From: Deltaproteobacteria bacterium
GTDB lineage: Bacteria > Desulfobacterota > GWC2-55-46
DNA length: 37,648 nucleotides
NCBI GenBank assembly: GCA_016177845.1
Contig: JACOUO010000030.1
Span: forward strand, 1 to 37,648
Direction of reading: 5' to 3'
Positions 16,301-24,831 of the stretch are shown piece by piece; positions within the stretch are counted from its first letter, which is position 1; each line of letters starts with the position of its first letter. The position numbers and the translations under genes were made by a program. Below the pieces are notes generated by a model. The model was not told where the DNA came from. It ran no database searches and was given only the letters and a program-made list of their open reading frames with translations.

Positions 16301-16966
16301 CTAAGGCCTAACCACTTCCTTGACCTCTTTTTTCCATTTGACCAGGATGCCGTCCTCAAAATAACAGACAATATCTCTGAAACTTAACTTCTCAGCAACG
16401 CCTTTACCGGTCACGACATCAACTACTTTAGGCACACTGCTCTGCCAGCCAAGTGCAAGTCTTACCTGCTCCATATTCATGCCTATCTTTAACTCGTGGG
16501 CGAACGCCGACTTTTTCATTTCATCTGTCCACGGAGCGGCGTCAATTGCCTCTCTCCTCTTCTCTTCAAGCTCTTTGAATTTTTTGAACCCATCCGAGTC
16601 CGCCAGATATTCAGAAAGCCCGGGGAAGAAATATCTCGCATTTACAAACCCTTCTTCACCTGATTTGAATTTAACCTTATAGAATGCTACAGCCGCGTTC
16701 TGCGGAAAACTGCGCGCCCCTGCAAGGCTGGTCCAGCAGGATGCTTTGCTTATACCCTCAGCGCAGGCAACATCTTCGATTATGAATTCCTGCAAATCCC
16801 TGCTCAAAAACCCTTGGCTTTGCAGAGAAGGGCTATTATGCACAATGACCTTTTCAGCGGTGATTACGCCAAAGCTCTTTCCGACCCTGATATCTTTAGC
16901 AGGCCCTGTAGCACAAGATGCGCTTAAAAACAATATCGCTACCGAAAACAATGCAAGTCTCTTCAT
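16301..16966 (-). CDS. lipoprotein with SH3b-like and BamE/SmpA-like segments (moron candidate)
   Basis: This 221-residue protein has a signal peptide MKRLALFSVAILFLSASC with a lipobox-like cysteine at 18. Residues 30-115 resemble a bacterial SH3 domain: VIVHNSPSLQSQGFL, then AFYKVKFKSGEEGFVNARYF. Residues 165-215 resemble BamE/SmpA proteins: GMNMEQVRLALGW and CYFEDGILVKWK. It is an envelope-type protein between the tape measure and distal tail genes. Gaps of 119 and 181 bases surround it, unlike the tight packing of its neighbours. GGAGGAAGCACA precedes the ATG, and a weak TTGTGA-17-TACTTT lies at 17028-17000. This pattern fits a moron gene altering the host surface, for example by excluding other phages, but the role is not shown. 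Confidence 0.8.
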   Translation of the reverse strand: MKRLALFSVAILFLSASCATGPAKDIRVGKSFGVITAEKVIVHNSPSLQSQGFLSRDLQEFIIEDVACAEGISKASCWTSLAGARSFPQNAAVAFYKVKFKSGEEGFVNARYFFPGLSEYLADSDGFKKFKELEEKRREAIDAAPWTDEMKKSAFAHELKIGMNMEQVRLALGWQSSVPKVVDVVTGKGVAEKLSFRDIVCYFEDGILVKWKKEVKEVVRP

Positions 16967-17085
16967 TGTGCTTCCTCCGATGAAAATGTTTTTTCAAAAA
17001 AAGTAACACAAACAAAACAATTTCACAAAGAGTTTATCCGCAGCCTTTCCGAAGCCAGGTTCGCTTTAAAAGCGTGATTGCCTAT

Positions 17086-18126
17086 TTACATATTTCTTAC
17101 ATTTACTGAGATATTCCTGTCTCCCGCATCCTTTAAGGCCGGGATGATATTGTCCTCCACTATCTTCTGCCAATTCTGCTCGGAAAGAGGGTTATATATT
17201 TGCACTGTTATATATTGAGTGGACATTGCGTCCTCTATTCTCTGCGGCACAGGATATGCTGTTGTAGAACCGCCCGAATAAGACGGATTGGCTGTACCGC
17301 TCTCACTGATGGTACCTGTTGCCCCATCCGGCTGAGTCTGCCTTATTGCCTGAAGTTTTGCCATACCCGCCGTTACCACGGCAGCGGCAGCGGCTATACC
17401 GAGCGCAGGACCTACGTAAGGGATACTCGCCATAGCGGCGTACGCGCCCATCGCACCCCTGTAAGTCTGTATTACGGTCTCGGCAATGGCAAAAGACTTC
17501 ATGGCATCAAACATCGCCTTATTCTTGCTTCCCGTTGCCACGAAAAGGTTCTGAAGCGTATTGGACAAGCTCCCGGCAGCCGTTCCTGCCAGACTCAGTT
17601 TATAATCCCAGGTCTCTTTATAAAGCGTTTTCTGTCCGACTGAATGCTCATACTCCATTGCGTTCAGGCTTCTAAGAAATTCCCTGTACTGATTCAGATA
17701 CTGGGGAAGCAAATCAGAAGACAATTGATACTGCCCAGTTGCAGAGGATTCAGCGCCGCTGCCAGCCTGAAGAGGCGCTGCCAAAACCGCTCCGGCGGAA
17801 GATGCTTTTGCGGCTCCGGAGATATAGTTATCAAAAAGCTTTGAATAACCTGCATCCAATTTTTCAGCCTTTGAGAGATTTTCTCCCATAGCCTGAGTAA
17901 GTTCAGAAAAGCCTCCCTTGACAGAACCAGCTGAATTTTCCAAATCCCTGTAATTACCGTTCATCTTACCGGTAGAGGTTTCAGCTTCCTTCTGAGCAGC
18001 GGTTACGCCCTCAAACCCCTCTTTTATTTTCTCGGCTGCCTCATAAGCCTTCCTCTGTGCGCTGCTCATCGGCTCGGAGAATTCATCTCTCGCCCGTATG
18101 ACTATGTCTATGCTTCTTTCAGCCAT
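17086..18126 (-). CDS. tape measure protein
   Basis: This 346-residue protein sets tail length and helps DNA exit. It has a charged coiled-coil-like N-terminal half with Ala/Glu/Lys repeats, then SFAIAETVIQTYRGAMGAY (about 212-230), a family-typical segment. A hydrophobic Ala/Gly-rich run follows (about 231-262). At about 0.15 nm per residue the tail would be near 50 nm, which is short for a siphovirus. It overlaps the end of the chaperone frameshift extension by 8 bases, the canonical position after the G/GT pair. The ATG has AAAGGAAAAAGGC upstream. Confidence 0.85.
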   Translation of the reverse strand: MAERSIDIVIRARDEFSEPMSSAQRKAYEAAEKIKEGFEGVTAAQKEAETSTGKMNGNYRDLENSAGSVKGGFSELTQAMGENLSKAEKLDAGYSKLFDNYISGAAKASSAGAVLAAPLQAGSGAESSATGQYQLSSDLLPQYLNQYREFLRSLNAMEYEHSVGQKTLYKETWDYKLSLAGTAAGSLSNTLQNLFVATGSKNKAMFDAMKSFAIAETVIQTYRGAMGAYAAMASIPYVGPALGIAAAAAVVTAGMAKLQAIRQTQPDGATGTISESGTANPSYSGGSTTAYPVPQRIEDAMSTQYITVQIYNPLSEQNWQKIVEDNIIPALKDAGDRNISVNVRNM

Positions 18127-18894
18127 TGCCTTTTTCCTTTATGCTTTTAATACTTTCGTATTTATATATTTCAAACGCTTCTACAAGCCAGAATGGCTGA
18201 GCTGCCCATCCTCCTTCAAAAAGCAGATTTCCGGTATCTTCTACGAGGTAAACGAGACGGGCAATCTCCAGCGTCTCAGGGCTGATATAGCTCAAAGGGC
18301 ACTCATAGAGCCTTAAGCCGCCTAAGCTGAAAACCTTTCTCGCCCCTTTTCTTCCAAGCTCCTCTTTTACTTCTTCGCTGTATTTTTCAACAGCCCTTGC
18401 TTTGTCGCTTAGCTCCAGGACATTTCCGCAATTCCTGAAGTTCCTCTCCCTTTCACCGCATTCATCGCAATCAAAGGGGCTTCCGTCAGAGGCACGCTGA
18501 TTCCACCGAAAGCCCCCTATCAGTTTTTTCTTTGTCCCTCGGTAAGCTTTGAATGCGACTCCATTGCCTTTATGATCTCGATGACAAGGTCTGTATCGGC
18601 TGTCTCGTAAAACTCTTCGGGCTCAGCTACCTCCCTCGCCCCCACATAAAAACCCTCAACAGATTCGACATTCTCTGTAAATTGCTTCTTCTGTATCTGC
18701 TGGGTAAGCTCAGTCATTTTAAGAGGGTCTGAGACACCTTTACCCCTGGCGGCAATAAGCCTTGAGTAATGCTGCACCCTTGAATAAGGGACAAACTTAA
18801 GCCTTACCACGCATGGCTCCTGACTGTCCCTGTTGCCCCCGTATTCAGGCACATAATCCACTACCGCATCTTTATCAAAGCTGATAATAGCCAT
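18119..18894 (-). CDS. tail assembly chaperone frameshift product (G-T fusion)
   Basis: A -1 shift on A AAA AAC (18529-18523) inside the last codons of the 124-residue chaperone continues at CTG (18523) and stays open for 134 codons to TGA at 18121-18119, giving about 258 residues. The extension has no ATG or GTG start and no ribosome binding site, so it can only be made as a fusion. It contains FDCDECGERERNFRNCGN, a possible zinc knuckle, and ends within the tape measure start. Tail chaperones of phage lambda and many siphoviruses are made this way. The longer form binds the tape measure while the shorter coats it. This stretch would look like a 400-base non-coding gap without the shift. Confidence 0.85.
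18520..18894 (-). CDS. tail assembly chaperone, short form (G-like)
   Basis: This 124-residue protein starts at ATG after GGCAGGAGGGAATGA and ends with TEGQRKN. It is the zero-frame product of the chaperone pair. It lies between tail tube and tape measure, the fixed site of this gene in siphovirus genomes. The sequence is acidic and helical (PLKMTELTQQIQKKQFTENV), with no membrane helix. The A AAA AAC slippery heptamer lies directly before its TGA, so most ribosomes should stop here. Confidence 0.82.
   Translation of the reverse strand: MAIISFDKDAVVDYVPEYGGNRDSQEPCVVRLKFVPYSRVQHYSRLIAARGKGVSDPLKMTELTQQIQKKQFTENVESVEGFYVGAREVAEPEEFYETADTDLVIEIIKAMESHSKLTEGQRKN
18523..18529 (-). promoter_or_regulatory. 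-1 frameshift slippery heptamer A AAA AAC
   Basis: On the minus strand the last sense codons of the chaperone read AGA AAA AAC TGA, giving the heptamer A AAA AAC in the right frame, followed at once by the stop. After a -1 slip the ribosome reads CTG ATA GGG and enters the 134-codon open extension. The adjacent stop codon should lengthen the pause. Confidence 0.85.
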
Positions 18895-18956
18895 TCATTC
18901 CCTCCTGCCTTATTCCCCTGCCAGCCCTCCTTTCAGAGGGCATGGCGAGAGGTATT

Positions 18957-20048
18957 TTAAACCGCCGAAGCGGTATTCTTAAGCATTACTGCGGCAATGT
19001 AGCCGGTAGCCGAGGCATCATAGACGCCTTCGTATTTAAGCGTTATCATCGGGTCTTTATCGAGCTTGTAATCAGGCTCTCCGCCCATTCTCTGCAATTT
19101 AGGCAGGTCAATATAAAGCCCGTGATTATCCCCTGTGCCTGCCTGAGTCCCCGCATCCCAATGGCATAACAGGTTTGCCTGGCCTGAATTGGCTATCCAG
19201 CTATTAAATTCTGAGATCGATGAGAATCCGCTTGCCGGGTCTTCCCAGTCTATTGTAAGTTCGCAAGTGACCTTGAATTGGCCTGCCCTTGTCTTATCCG
19301 GGTAATCAAGGCCCGAAAGCCTTATCGCATCCTCCATCCCGTTCTCTATCTTGATGGATACCTTATCCGGCTTGATGAGTGTTGCCGCTCCGAATGAAAA
19401 ATCCGTATAGTCAGGCGCAGTTCCGACCCTGGTTATATTTCCGGTATAGACCTTCAGATTATTGTAATCGCACCTCAAGTTCTCTGCCGCGAATACGGGG
19501 TTTCCAATCTCTGCGGTTACAGCATCCCTCCTCTGTCCCATAAGCTGGGATGTGACCTTAAGGCTTGAACCTGCCTCCTGCTCAAATGAAATGCTCTTGA
19601 CCCTGCCGCCTACATAAGGCCAGTTTTTCATGACCGCGCCCTCATTTAAATTGAGATTCAATGTAAGCGCCTTTGGCCCGAGGTTGGAGGCTGAGAACGG
19701 GTCAGCTACAGGATAAAACATATGACTATACTGGCCTGTTGCGCCGTTCTGTGCTGTTACAGCCTTTCCGAAAAAATGCTTGAGTATCGTTCCCGCCATC
19801 CCCTTTTGAGCGCCTGCTTCAGTAAAGAAAGGCATCTCAATGGAAGACGACCACCTTTGGCTCATGCGCAGGAAAGCAGAGTTTCCTTTATGCGAATCTT
19901 CGCCCCTGAACTCATTTCTTTTCTTCTCGTCAAATTCGATCTTAGGTATGCCTGTGTTCAGGAGCGCGATATAACCTACTGCGGCTGACTCCTTAACGCC
20001 TCTTTGAGCTTCCTCGCCCAGGGCAAGATAAATCCTGTTTTCCGCCAT
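18957..20048 (-). CDS. major tail tube protein
   Basis: This 363-residue protein begins AENRIYLALGEEAQRGVKES, typical of phage tail tube proteins that open with a long beta hairpin. It has repeated immunoglobulin-like or beta-barrel patterns, such as YVGGRVKSISFEQEAGSSLK and VSIKIENGMEDAIRLSG. It starts after GAATAAGGAGGAATAG, one of the best ribosome binding sites in the cluster, which suits an abundant protein. It is followed by the G/GT chaperone and tape measure. At 363 residues it is longer than many tubes, so it probably carries an extra domain. Confidence 0.78.
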   Translation of the reverse strand: MAENRIYLALGEEAQRGVKESAAVGYIALLNTGIPKIEFDEKKRNEFRGEDSHKGNSAFLRMSQRWSSSIEMPFFTEAGAQKGMAGTILKHFFGKAVTAQNGATGQYSHMFYPVADPFSASNLGPKALTLNLNLNEGAVMKNWPYVGGRVKSISFEQEAGSSLKVTSQLMGQRRDAVTAEIGNPVFAAENLRCDYNNLKVYTGNITRVGTAPDYTDFSFGAATLIKPDKVSIKIENGMEDAIRLSGLDYPDKTRAGQFKVTCELTIDWEDPASGFSSISEFNSWIANSGQANLLCHWDAGTQAGTGDNHGLYIDLPKLQRMGGEPDYKLDKDPMITLKYEGVYDASATGYIAAVMLKNTASAV

Positions 20049-20075
20049 CTATTCCTCCTTATTCTCAGCCTTGAC

Positions 20076-20507
20076 TCAGCTCTCTCTATACCTGATCAAG
20101 GCCTTGCACGCTAATGATGATAAATTCCTGTTATTCTCCGCATCAAATCTTGCTATATATACCCTGGATACATATTTTGAGAACTCAAGAGGGCCGGTAT
20201 TAATAGCGGCTGCGGTAAGCGCGCCCCTTATTTTGTGCGCCCATTTCTGCTGTTCCCTTATCATGTCCTCAGGGTCCCTTTCCGCGAAGATTACCTTTAT
20301 CGCATACTCGGCCTCGATATATGACGGACGCTCCCTGAATTTATTTTCAAAGGATTCGCCCAGGTAAAATATCTGACCGAGCGGCAGCAGGCTTGCCGGG
20401 ATATTCTTTTCACTCTCGAATGAGTGCCTTGAAAAGTGTATTCCCTCTTTTTTTAGTACAGACTGCAGATTATCCGTAATCGCCTGAACCGTCTCGAAAT
20501 TGCTCAT
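20076..20507 (-). CDS. tail terminator-like protein
   Basis: This 143-residue protein has a short alpha/beta pattern (ITDNLQSVLKKEGIHF, then YIEAEYAIKVIFAERDPEDM and ending ACKALIRYRES) like proteins that cap the tail tube. Its position directly before the tail tube gene is that of a tail terminator or tail completion protein. The ATG overlaps the end of the upstream gene. No catalytic motif is seen. The assignment depends on position. Confidence 0.6.
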   Translation of the reverse strand: MSNFETVQAITDNLQSVLKKEGIHFSRHSFESEKNIPASLLPLGQIFYLGESFENKFRERPSYIEAEYAIKVIFAERDPEDMIREQQKWAHKIRGALTAAAINTGPLEFSKYVSRVYIARFDAENNRNLSSLACKALIRYRES

Positions 20508-21388
20508 CTTCTTCCCGCCGTTATGACATTTATGCCTGCGTTGGCCTCAGCCCCCGAGATCAATCCGTCTTCCGAGTAGTCATATTTGAAGTTTATCTGG
20601 TTGAACGCATCGTCTGCCTTCTTCTCATAGTCCTTCCACAACTTCCACCAGAGATTGTCGTTATCGGTAACAAGGCCTTTGCAGACTTCAGCCACTGAAA
20701 AATATATATGCGCTTCCCTCAGATCATACGGATCAAGTATGAGATGGGGCCTCCTGCCAAGCCTTGAGAGCCTCTCCTCGATTTTCTCAAAGGCCCTCTG
20801 TATCTCTTTTGAGAACGAACGAGTCAAAATATATTTCTCATTTGCCGTTATCAGAGAAGAAAACGCTTCTGTGGTCACTGTGCCGGTTGCCGATTCAAAA
20901 TCAATGACAGCCCTTGTTTCATCCTTGTCAACAGAGCATGCAAGCCCGCCGGTGAAGTAATCGTCATCATACCTTTTAAGCTCATTGTCAACTATAGAAG
21001 TGGTTGAGCCGCTCTGCGCAGTTCCTCTTATCTTCCAGCCATTGTCTTTTAGCTGCGGAAGCTCAACAATAATGTCTTCATCGGTCACGACCTTCGAGAG
21101 CCTGGAATTAACAACATCGTAAAAAAGCGTTGAATAAAAAGTCTTTGAATTATGTGTATATGTGATTACCGCCTTGTAGTTGATGCCAAGGGCATTGTTG
21201 TCATTCTGACTTAAGCTGTATGAAAGCGCCCCGTCCGCGCCGATTGACATTGAGGTTGTAGCAATAAGTTCCGCTCCGCCCGGCCTGAAGATATTTATAA
21301 ACGCGGACTGAGGAATGATCCTCCTGTTATTCTCATATATATAAGTCTGAAAATTATCAGCCGTGCTCTTCATGAATTGCTGCTTCAT
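20504..21388 (-). CDS. putative head-tail connector protein with Ig-like N-terminus
   Basis: This 294-residue protein has a beta-rich first 190 residues, including repeated ALSYSLSQNDNNALGINYKA-type strands, and a helical C-terminal part (200-280) with DLREAHIYFSVAEVCKG and LWKDYEKKADDAFNQINFKY. The latter resembles head-tail adaptor proteins. The ATG follows AAGGTAAATAAAAA and overlaps the upstream stop. It is not recognised beyond this. It lies between head-completion genes and tail genes, so connector is the most likely role. Confidence 0.55.
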   Translation of the reverse strand: MKQQFMKSTADNFQTYIYENNRRIIPQSAFINIFRPGGAELIATTSMSIGADGALSYSLSQNDNNALGINYKAVITYTHNSKTFYSTLFYDVVNSRLSKVVTDEDIIVELPQLKDNGWKIRGTAQSGSTTSIVDNELKRYDDDYFTGGLACSVDKDETRAVIDFESATGTVTTEAFSSLITANEKYILTRSFSKEIQRAFEKIEERLSRLGRRPHLILDPYDLREAHIYFSVAEVCKGLVTDNDNLWWKLWKDYEKKADDAFNQINFKYDYSEDGLISGAEANAGINVITAGRR

Positions 21389-21804
21389 TTTTTATTTACC
21401 TTCTGTTCTGAGATTTTATTGACCAGCCCCGCTCTCAAACCCGTTCCATTTCCTATTGACTGCTTATCATCTTTCATATTGAGCTTTTGAAGATTCACTT
21501 CTGAAACCGACTTGTTCACAGTAACGGGTATTTCGTATTTCATCTTAAAGCCGTGCTGTATACTTTTTGTTTGAGCAGTACTGCCTTCCAACTTTGGCAT
21601 CTGCAGGAAGCCCGTTGTTTTCGAAACCTGAGCCGAACAGACAATGCCCGGACCCCCCCTGCGGCTTATATCAAAGGCCACTGCCCTCTCCGTTTTATCC
21701 AGTACGCATATGAAATCATTGAGGATAACGGCTGAATCTGCCCAGCCCCAGAAGGCAACGCTCTTTCCTTCTTCTCCCCAGCCCCATTTAAAGACGGCTA
21801 TCAT
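21385..21804 (-). CDS. hypothetical structural protein
   Basis: This 139-residue protein opens with an aromatic stretch (FKWGWGEEGKSVAFWGWAD) and ends in a basic Lys-rich tail. It is linked by ATGA to the upstream gene and by a 4-base overlap to the downstream one, so it is translated as part of a tight cassette. I do not recognise the family. Position suggests a head-tail or head-decoration role. Confidence 0.6.
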   Translation of the reverse strand: MIAVFKWGWGEEGKSVAFWGWADSAVILNDFICVLDKTERAVAFDISRRGGPGIVCSAQVSKTTGFLQMPKLEGSTAQTKSIQHGFKMKYEIPVTVNKSVSEVNLQKLNMKDDKQSIGNGTGLRAGLVNKISEQKVNKK

Positions 21805-22280
21805 ATTGCCTTTGACCTTGCCTTTGCCGTGTTATCCCAGTTCCATGTCTTAAGCACAGTCGAGTTGTCGTCGTCATAGAGCTTCCATGTGCCTGACGGG
21901 CTCTCCACAAGCCTGTTAAGTATCCACTTGTGGATGAATGAAGGCAGAGCGTCAAGATATACTTCCGAATCATCTTTAATTGCGAGTTCTCCTGACCCTA
22001 TAATCACATCCGCCGAAGGGGACGGAACTACGCCTGCCTGCTTATAAACGGCAACCGTATATCTCCCGTCGCTCCATACAGTCCTGTCCTCGTTTCTTTC
22101 ATACCGGCCTTTGATAATCGTATCCTCAGTAAGCGGCAGATAAAGATTTTCCGGGGCAGGCGTAAAGGCCCCGTCAACGCTGCCCAGAATGAATTTATCC
22201 GATTCACGCCTCACGATGCAGTAGATGCTTTTAGCGGTCTCTGCCCAATCTATTATTATTCTCTTTGAGTTGGCCATCAT
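21801..22280 (-). CDS. hypothetical structural protein
   Basis: This 159-residue protein is mostly beta-strand with a helix (about 108-125: LDALPSFIHKWILNRLVES) and a Trp-rich end (WKLYDDDNSTVLKTWNWD). It shares a 4-base overlap with the 48-residue gene upstream and an ATGA overlap with the gene downstream. I do not recognise the family. The context is the head-completion and fibre module. Confidence 0.6.
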   Translation of the reverse strand: MMANSKRIIIDWAETAKSIYCIVRRESDKFILGSVDGAFTPAPENLYLPLTEDTIIKGRYERNEDRTVWSDGRYTVAVYKQAGVVPSPSADVIIGSGELAIKDDSEVYLDALPSFIHKWILNRLVESPSGTWKLYDDDNSTVLKTWNWDNTAKARSKAI

Positions 22281-22423
22281 TTTATCCCCAGATGGTCAAG
22301 GATGCGTTCAATAGCCTCCTCCTGCTCCTGAGGCGTAAGCTTCTGCCTGGACTTGATCTTGAGGTTTAAGTCTTTAAGCCTCTGCTTATTTGAGTCGCTT
22401 GCAACAACTGCTTTCTTATGCAT
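22277..22423 (-). CDS. small basic helical protein (48 residues)
   Basis: An open frame starts at ATG 22423, overlapping the stop of the upstream gene by 8 bases, and ends in TGA that overlaps the next start (ATGA). The product, MHKKAVVASDSNKQRLKDLN and on to ILDHLGIK, is charged and helical. Its tight coupling on both sides and lack of any other use of these bases support a real gene. The function is unknown. Confidence 0.6.
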   Translation of the reverse strand: MHKKAVVASDSNKQRLKDLNLKIKSRQKLTPQEQEEAIERILDHLGIK

Positions 22424-22682
22424 CTATCGCCTCCTGCCACCCTAAAAGCTCAACTAATTCTCCTGAACTGTTCACGCTGAATTTATTCCTTCCATTGGTA
22501 TCCATGCGCCCCTGCGTAGAGACGATGTCAATACAAAGCCCCTTGTTTGCAGGATCAACTTCATCTATTGCAAGAATCGATACCGGGACTTGAATAGTGT
22601 TATTCCAGGAGAACAGATCTTTTTCATATACAGCCGCAATGATATTAGGGTTCAGACCAGTATCCTGATAATATATTTTCAT
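22416..22682 (-). CDS. hypothetical phage protein (88 residues)
   Basis: This 88-residue protein starts at ATG after AGGAGAGTACGC. It reads MKIYYQDTGLNPNIIAAVYE and ends ELVELLGWQEAIDA, a compact alpha/beta pattern. It sits directly downstream of the large spike gene with a 10-base gap, so it may be the spike's chaperone or partner, but no family is recognised. Confidence 0.65.
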   Translation of the reverse strand: MKIYYQDTGLNPNIIAAVYEKDLFSWNNTIQVPVSILAIDEVDPANKGLCIDIVSTQGRMDTNGRNKFSVNSSGELVELLGWQEAIDA

Positions 22683-22692
22683 GCGTACTCTC

Positions 22693-24831
22693 CTATTGTG
22701 CTATAAAACCGTAGCTTGCCGGGTCAGCGACGACATTTGTCGTGCAGCCTGAAAAAATAACAGTACCCGCCATGTTTACCTGCCCGCCTGTTTGGGCCTG
22801 AAGTCCCACAGTGCAATTCCTGACCCTGGTGGCCCCCTCCAGGCTGAAATTACCTGTGGTCTTTGCTATTGCGTTAGTGCTTATCCTTGTGTAATAGAGG
22901 TTCTCAAAGATGGAACCTATCCATTCCATCATGGAAGCGCCGTCAAAGGTGTGATAACCTACGCCAAGCCCCTGTCCCCTTACTTTTGAATGGTAGTATA
23001 ATGTGTTTGCCCCCCTGCCAGTGCTTACGAGCGGTCTTGAGTTAGATCCCGGATTAGTCAAAAGACAGTCATTGAATGTCGCGTTACCAAGCTGTCTGCT
23101 GAGAAACCAGATATTGTTATTGAGCTTACAGTTATGGAATATGGCCTGAGAATTCGCTTCCATCCATAAAGTCTCCCAGGCTCCGCTCGTTTTATCAAAA
23201 GTAACACCCTGGAATTCAAATCCCGTCTGGCCTGATGTAATCCACAGGCTTGCAAACCTGCCGGTTGTATCGCTTGAGTTTAAAGGCGCGAGGTTCGATT
23301 TTATCGTCGTTGGAAAATCCACTATTGTATATTTTTCACCGCTTAGAGGCGAAGCAGCTATCATTGAGATAAAGGTGAGGCGCGTTGAAGTATTTGAATC
23401 TATCAGATAGAACTTACCCCTTAAGGACGCCGTCTGAGTGTCCGGGGCAAAATACGCCCATTTATCTTTATGCTGGTCCGCCGTCCAGTTCTTATTAGTG
23501 TTATCAACATATCCCTGCGCGGAATTCCAAACGCCTGCTGATCCGCCTGTGGCAGTTGTCTGTGCCTCAATTATTGAAACTGTACCCTTTAATTTAACTC
23601 TGAACGGCCCTGAAAATGATTTGCCCTGTATGACGACATCTTCAGTAAATATCTCCGGGCTTAACTTCAGGTCCGTATCGCAATTGATTACTGATGGGAC
23701 GGCATTTAAAGCTGACCTTACAGTAGAGAAGGCATTCACTATTGTGTAAGTCTCACCGACTGCCATTATATTCGCAGATAACCCCGCCTGTGTTGCAGAA
23801 TCAATTGATGTTATCTTTGCCCAGGTATCATCCGTAGAGTTATAAATAGTTTTACCGAGCATAGAAAGGGTAAAACCTGCGCTTGAGTCAACAAGCTTAT
23901 TCGCAAGCGTCGATGTAGCGGTCCCGCTTGCAACAGGAAGCCCGTCCGCAACACTATCATCACCGCCCAAAGCTGATGTGGCAGCATAAAGCGTATAACC
24001 TTTCGTAATAGTCGAATTTACGCTCGTGATATTCGTCGGGTCATTGCCTACTGATACAGTGCTGTTCTGTATAAGGTTGGCTGAACCCATATAACAATAC
24101 AGCTTTGATGCACCCTGCGTCTGGCACGAATTCCAGGTTATATCAGCCCCATAATAAGTATTTATCCTGCCAGTGAATTTCAGGTTCTTCCATGCGATTC
24201 TCTGCCTGCAGTTTACAGTGCCTGATATTGTTGTGCCCCCGGCTGTATCTCCCTGTATCGTCAAGGAGAGATTTCCAGATGGTGTCTTTCCTATGAAGGT
24301 AACGTCAGCAGTATATGTACCCGGGCTCATTAATATGGTCACATCCGCGTAGAACGGACCCGGTACCTGAGAAAAGGCCTCAGGCAAATTATCCAATGCA
24401 TCGGCAATTTCATAGTCTTTATCCAAAGCCATAATGTCAGCCGATAATGTCAGTTGTGTTGCCGAGTCAATATTGGTTATCTTTGCCCATGTATTATCGA
24501 TTGAATTACGGACTGTCTTATCCAGATAAGAAGCATCGAAATTCGCCGCGCCGTCCACAAGCTTGTTCACAAGCGTCTGGGTAGATTTTCCCGCCCTCTT
24601 TAAAAGCCCCGTTGCCCCCGTAGTCAATGCCCTTCCGCCGAGCGCATTTGTCGCCGCGTAGATACTGAACGGCATTGTGATAGGCTTACCCGCCACCTTC
24701 AGATTCTCATTGAGAGTCCCATTTCCTATATATAAATTCCCTGAATCGGAACACCACCCGAACTCCCCATTATCAAGTGGGTTTGGCAGGTTTGCCTGAA
24801 GCCCGCGCCTTATCTGAATCTTGTTGCTCAA
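22693..24831 (-). CDS. large spike/fibre with Mtd-type N-terminal domain and internal repeats
   Basis: This 712-residue protein starts at TTG 24831, with GGAGG six bases upstream and a 4-base overlap to the upstream stop. Residues 5-43 (IQIRRGLQANLPNPLDNGEF, then YIGNGTLNEN) match the major-tropism-determinant N-terminal domain that anchors phage fibres. Two long repeats follow, about 55-200 and 278-418, both beginning Y-AAT-ALGG and including NKLVD, TWAKIT-IDSATQ and I-G-S-SG segments. A weaker third copy lies near 425-505. The tail to 712 is beta-helix-like (FNDCLLTNPGSNSRPL). It is encoded in the head module, not the tail module, so it may be a head spike. No reverse transcriptase or variable repeat is seen. 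Confidence 0.8.
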   Translation of the reverse strand: MSNKIQIRRGLQANLPNPLDNGEFGWCSDSGNLYIGNGTLNENLKVAGKPITMPFSIYAATNALGGRALTTGATGLLKRAGKSTQTLVNKLVDGAANFDASYLDKTVRNSIDNTWAKITNIDSATQLTLSADIMALDKDYEIADALDNLPEAFSQVPGPFYADVTILMSPGTYTADVTFIGKTPSGNLSLTIQGDTAGGTTISGTVNCRQRIAWKNLKFTGRINTYYGADITWNSCQTQGASKLYCYMGSANLIQNSTVSVGNDPTNITSVNSTITKGYTLYAATSALGGDDSVADGLPVASGTATSTLANKLVDSSAGFTLSMLGKTIYNSTDDTWAKITSIDSATQAGLSANIMAVGETYTIVNAFSTVRSALNAVPSVINCDTDLKLSPEIFTEDVVIQGKSFSGPFRVKLKGTVSIIEAQTTATGGSAGVWNSAQGYVDNTNKNWTADQHKDKWAYFAPDTQTASLRGKFYLIDSNTSTRLTFISMIAASPLSGEKYTIVDFPTTIKSNLAPLNSSDTTGRFASLWITSGQTGFEFQGVTFDKTSGAWETLWMEANSQAIFHNCKLNNNIWFLSRQLGNATFNDCLLTNPGSNSRPLVSTGRGANTLYYHSKVRGQGLGVGYHTFDGASMMEWIGSIFENLYYTRISTNAIAKTTGNFSLEGATRVRNCTVGLQAQTGGQVNMAGTVIFSGCTTNVVADPASYGFIAQ

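Noticed and set aside
22693-24831. diversity-generating retroelement linked to the Mtd-type spike
   Set aside because: The N-terminal domain suggested it, but no reverse transcriptase gene or template/variable repeat pair is in the window. The anchor domain occurs in many phage fibres without one.
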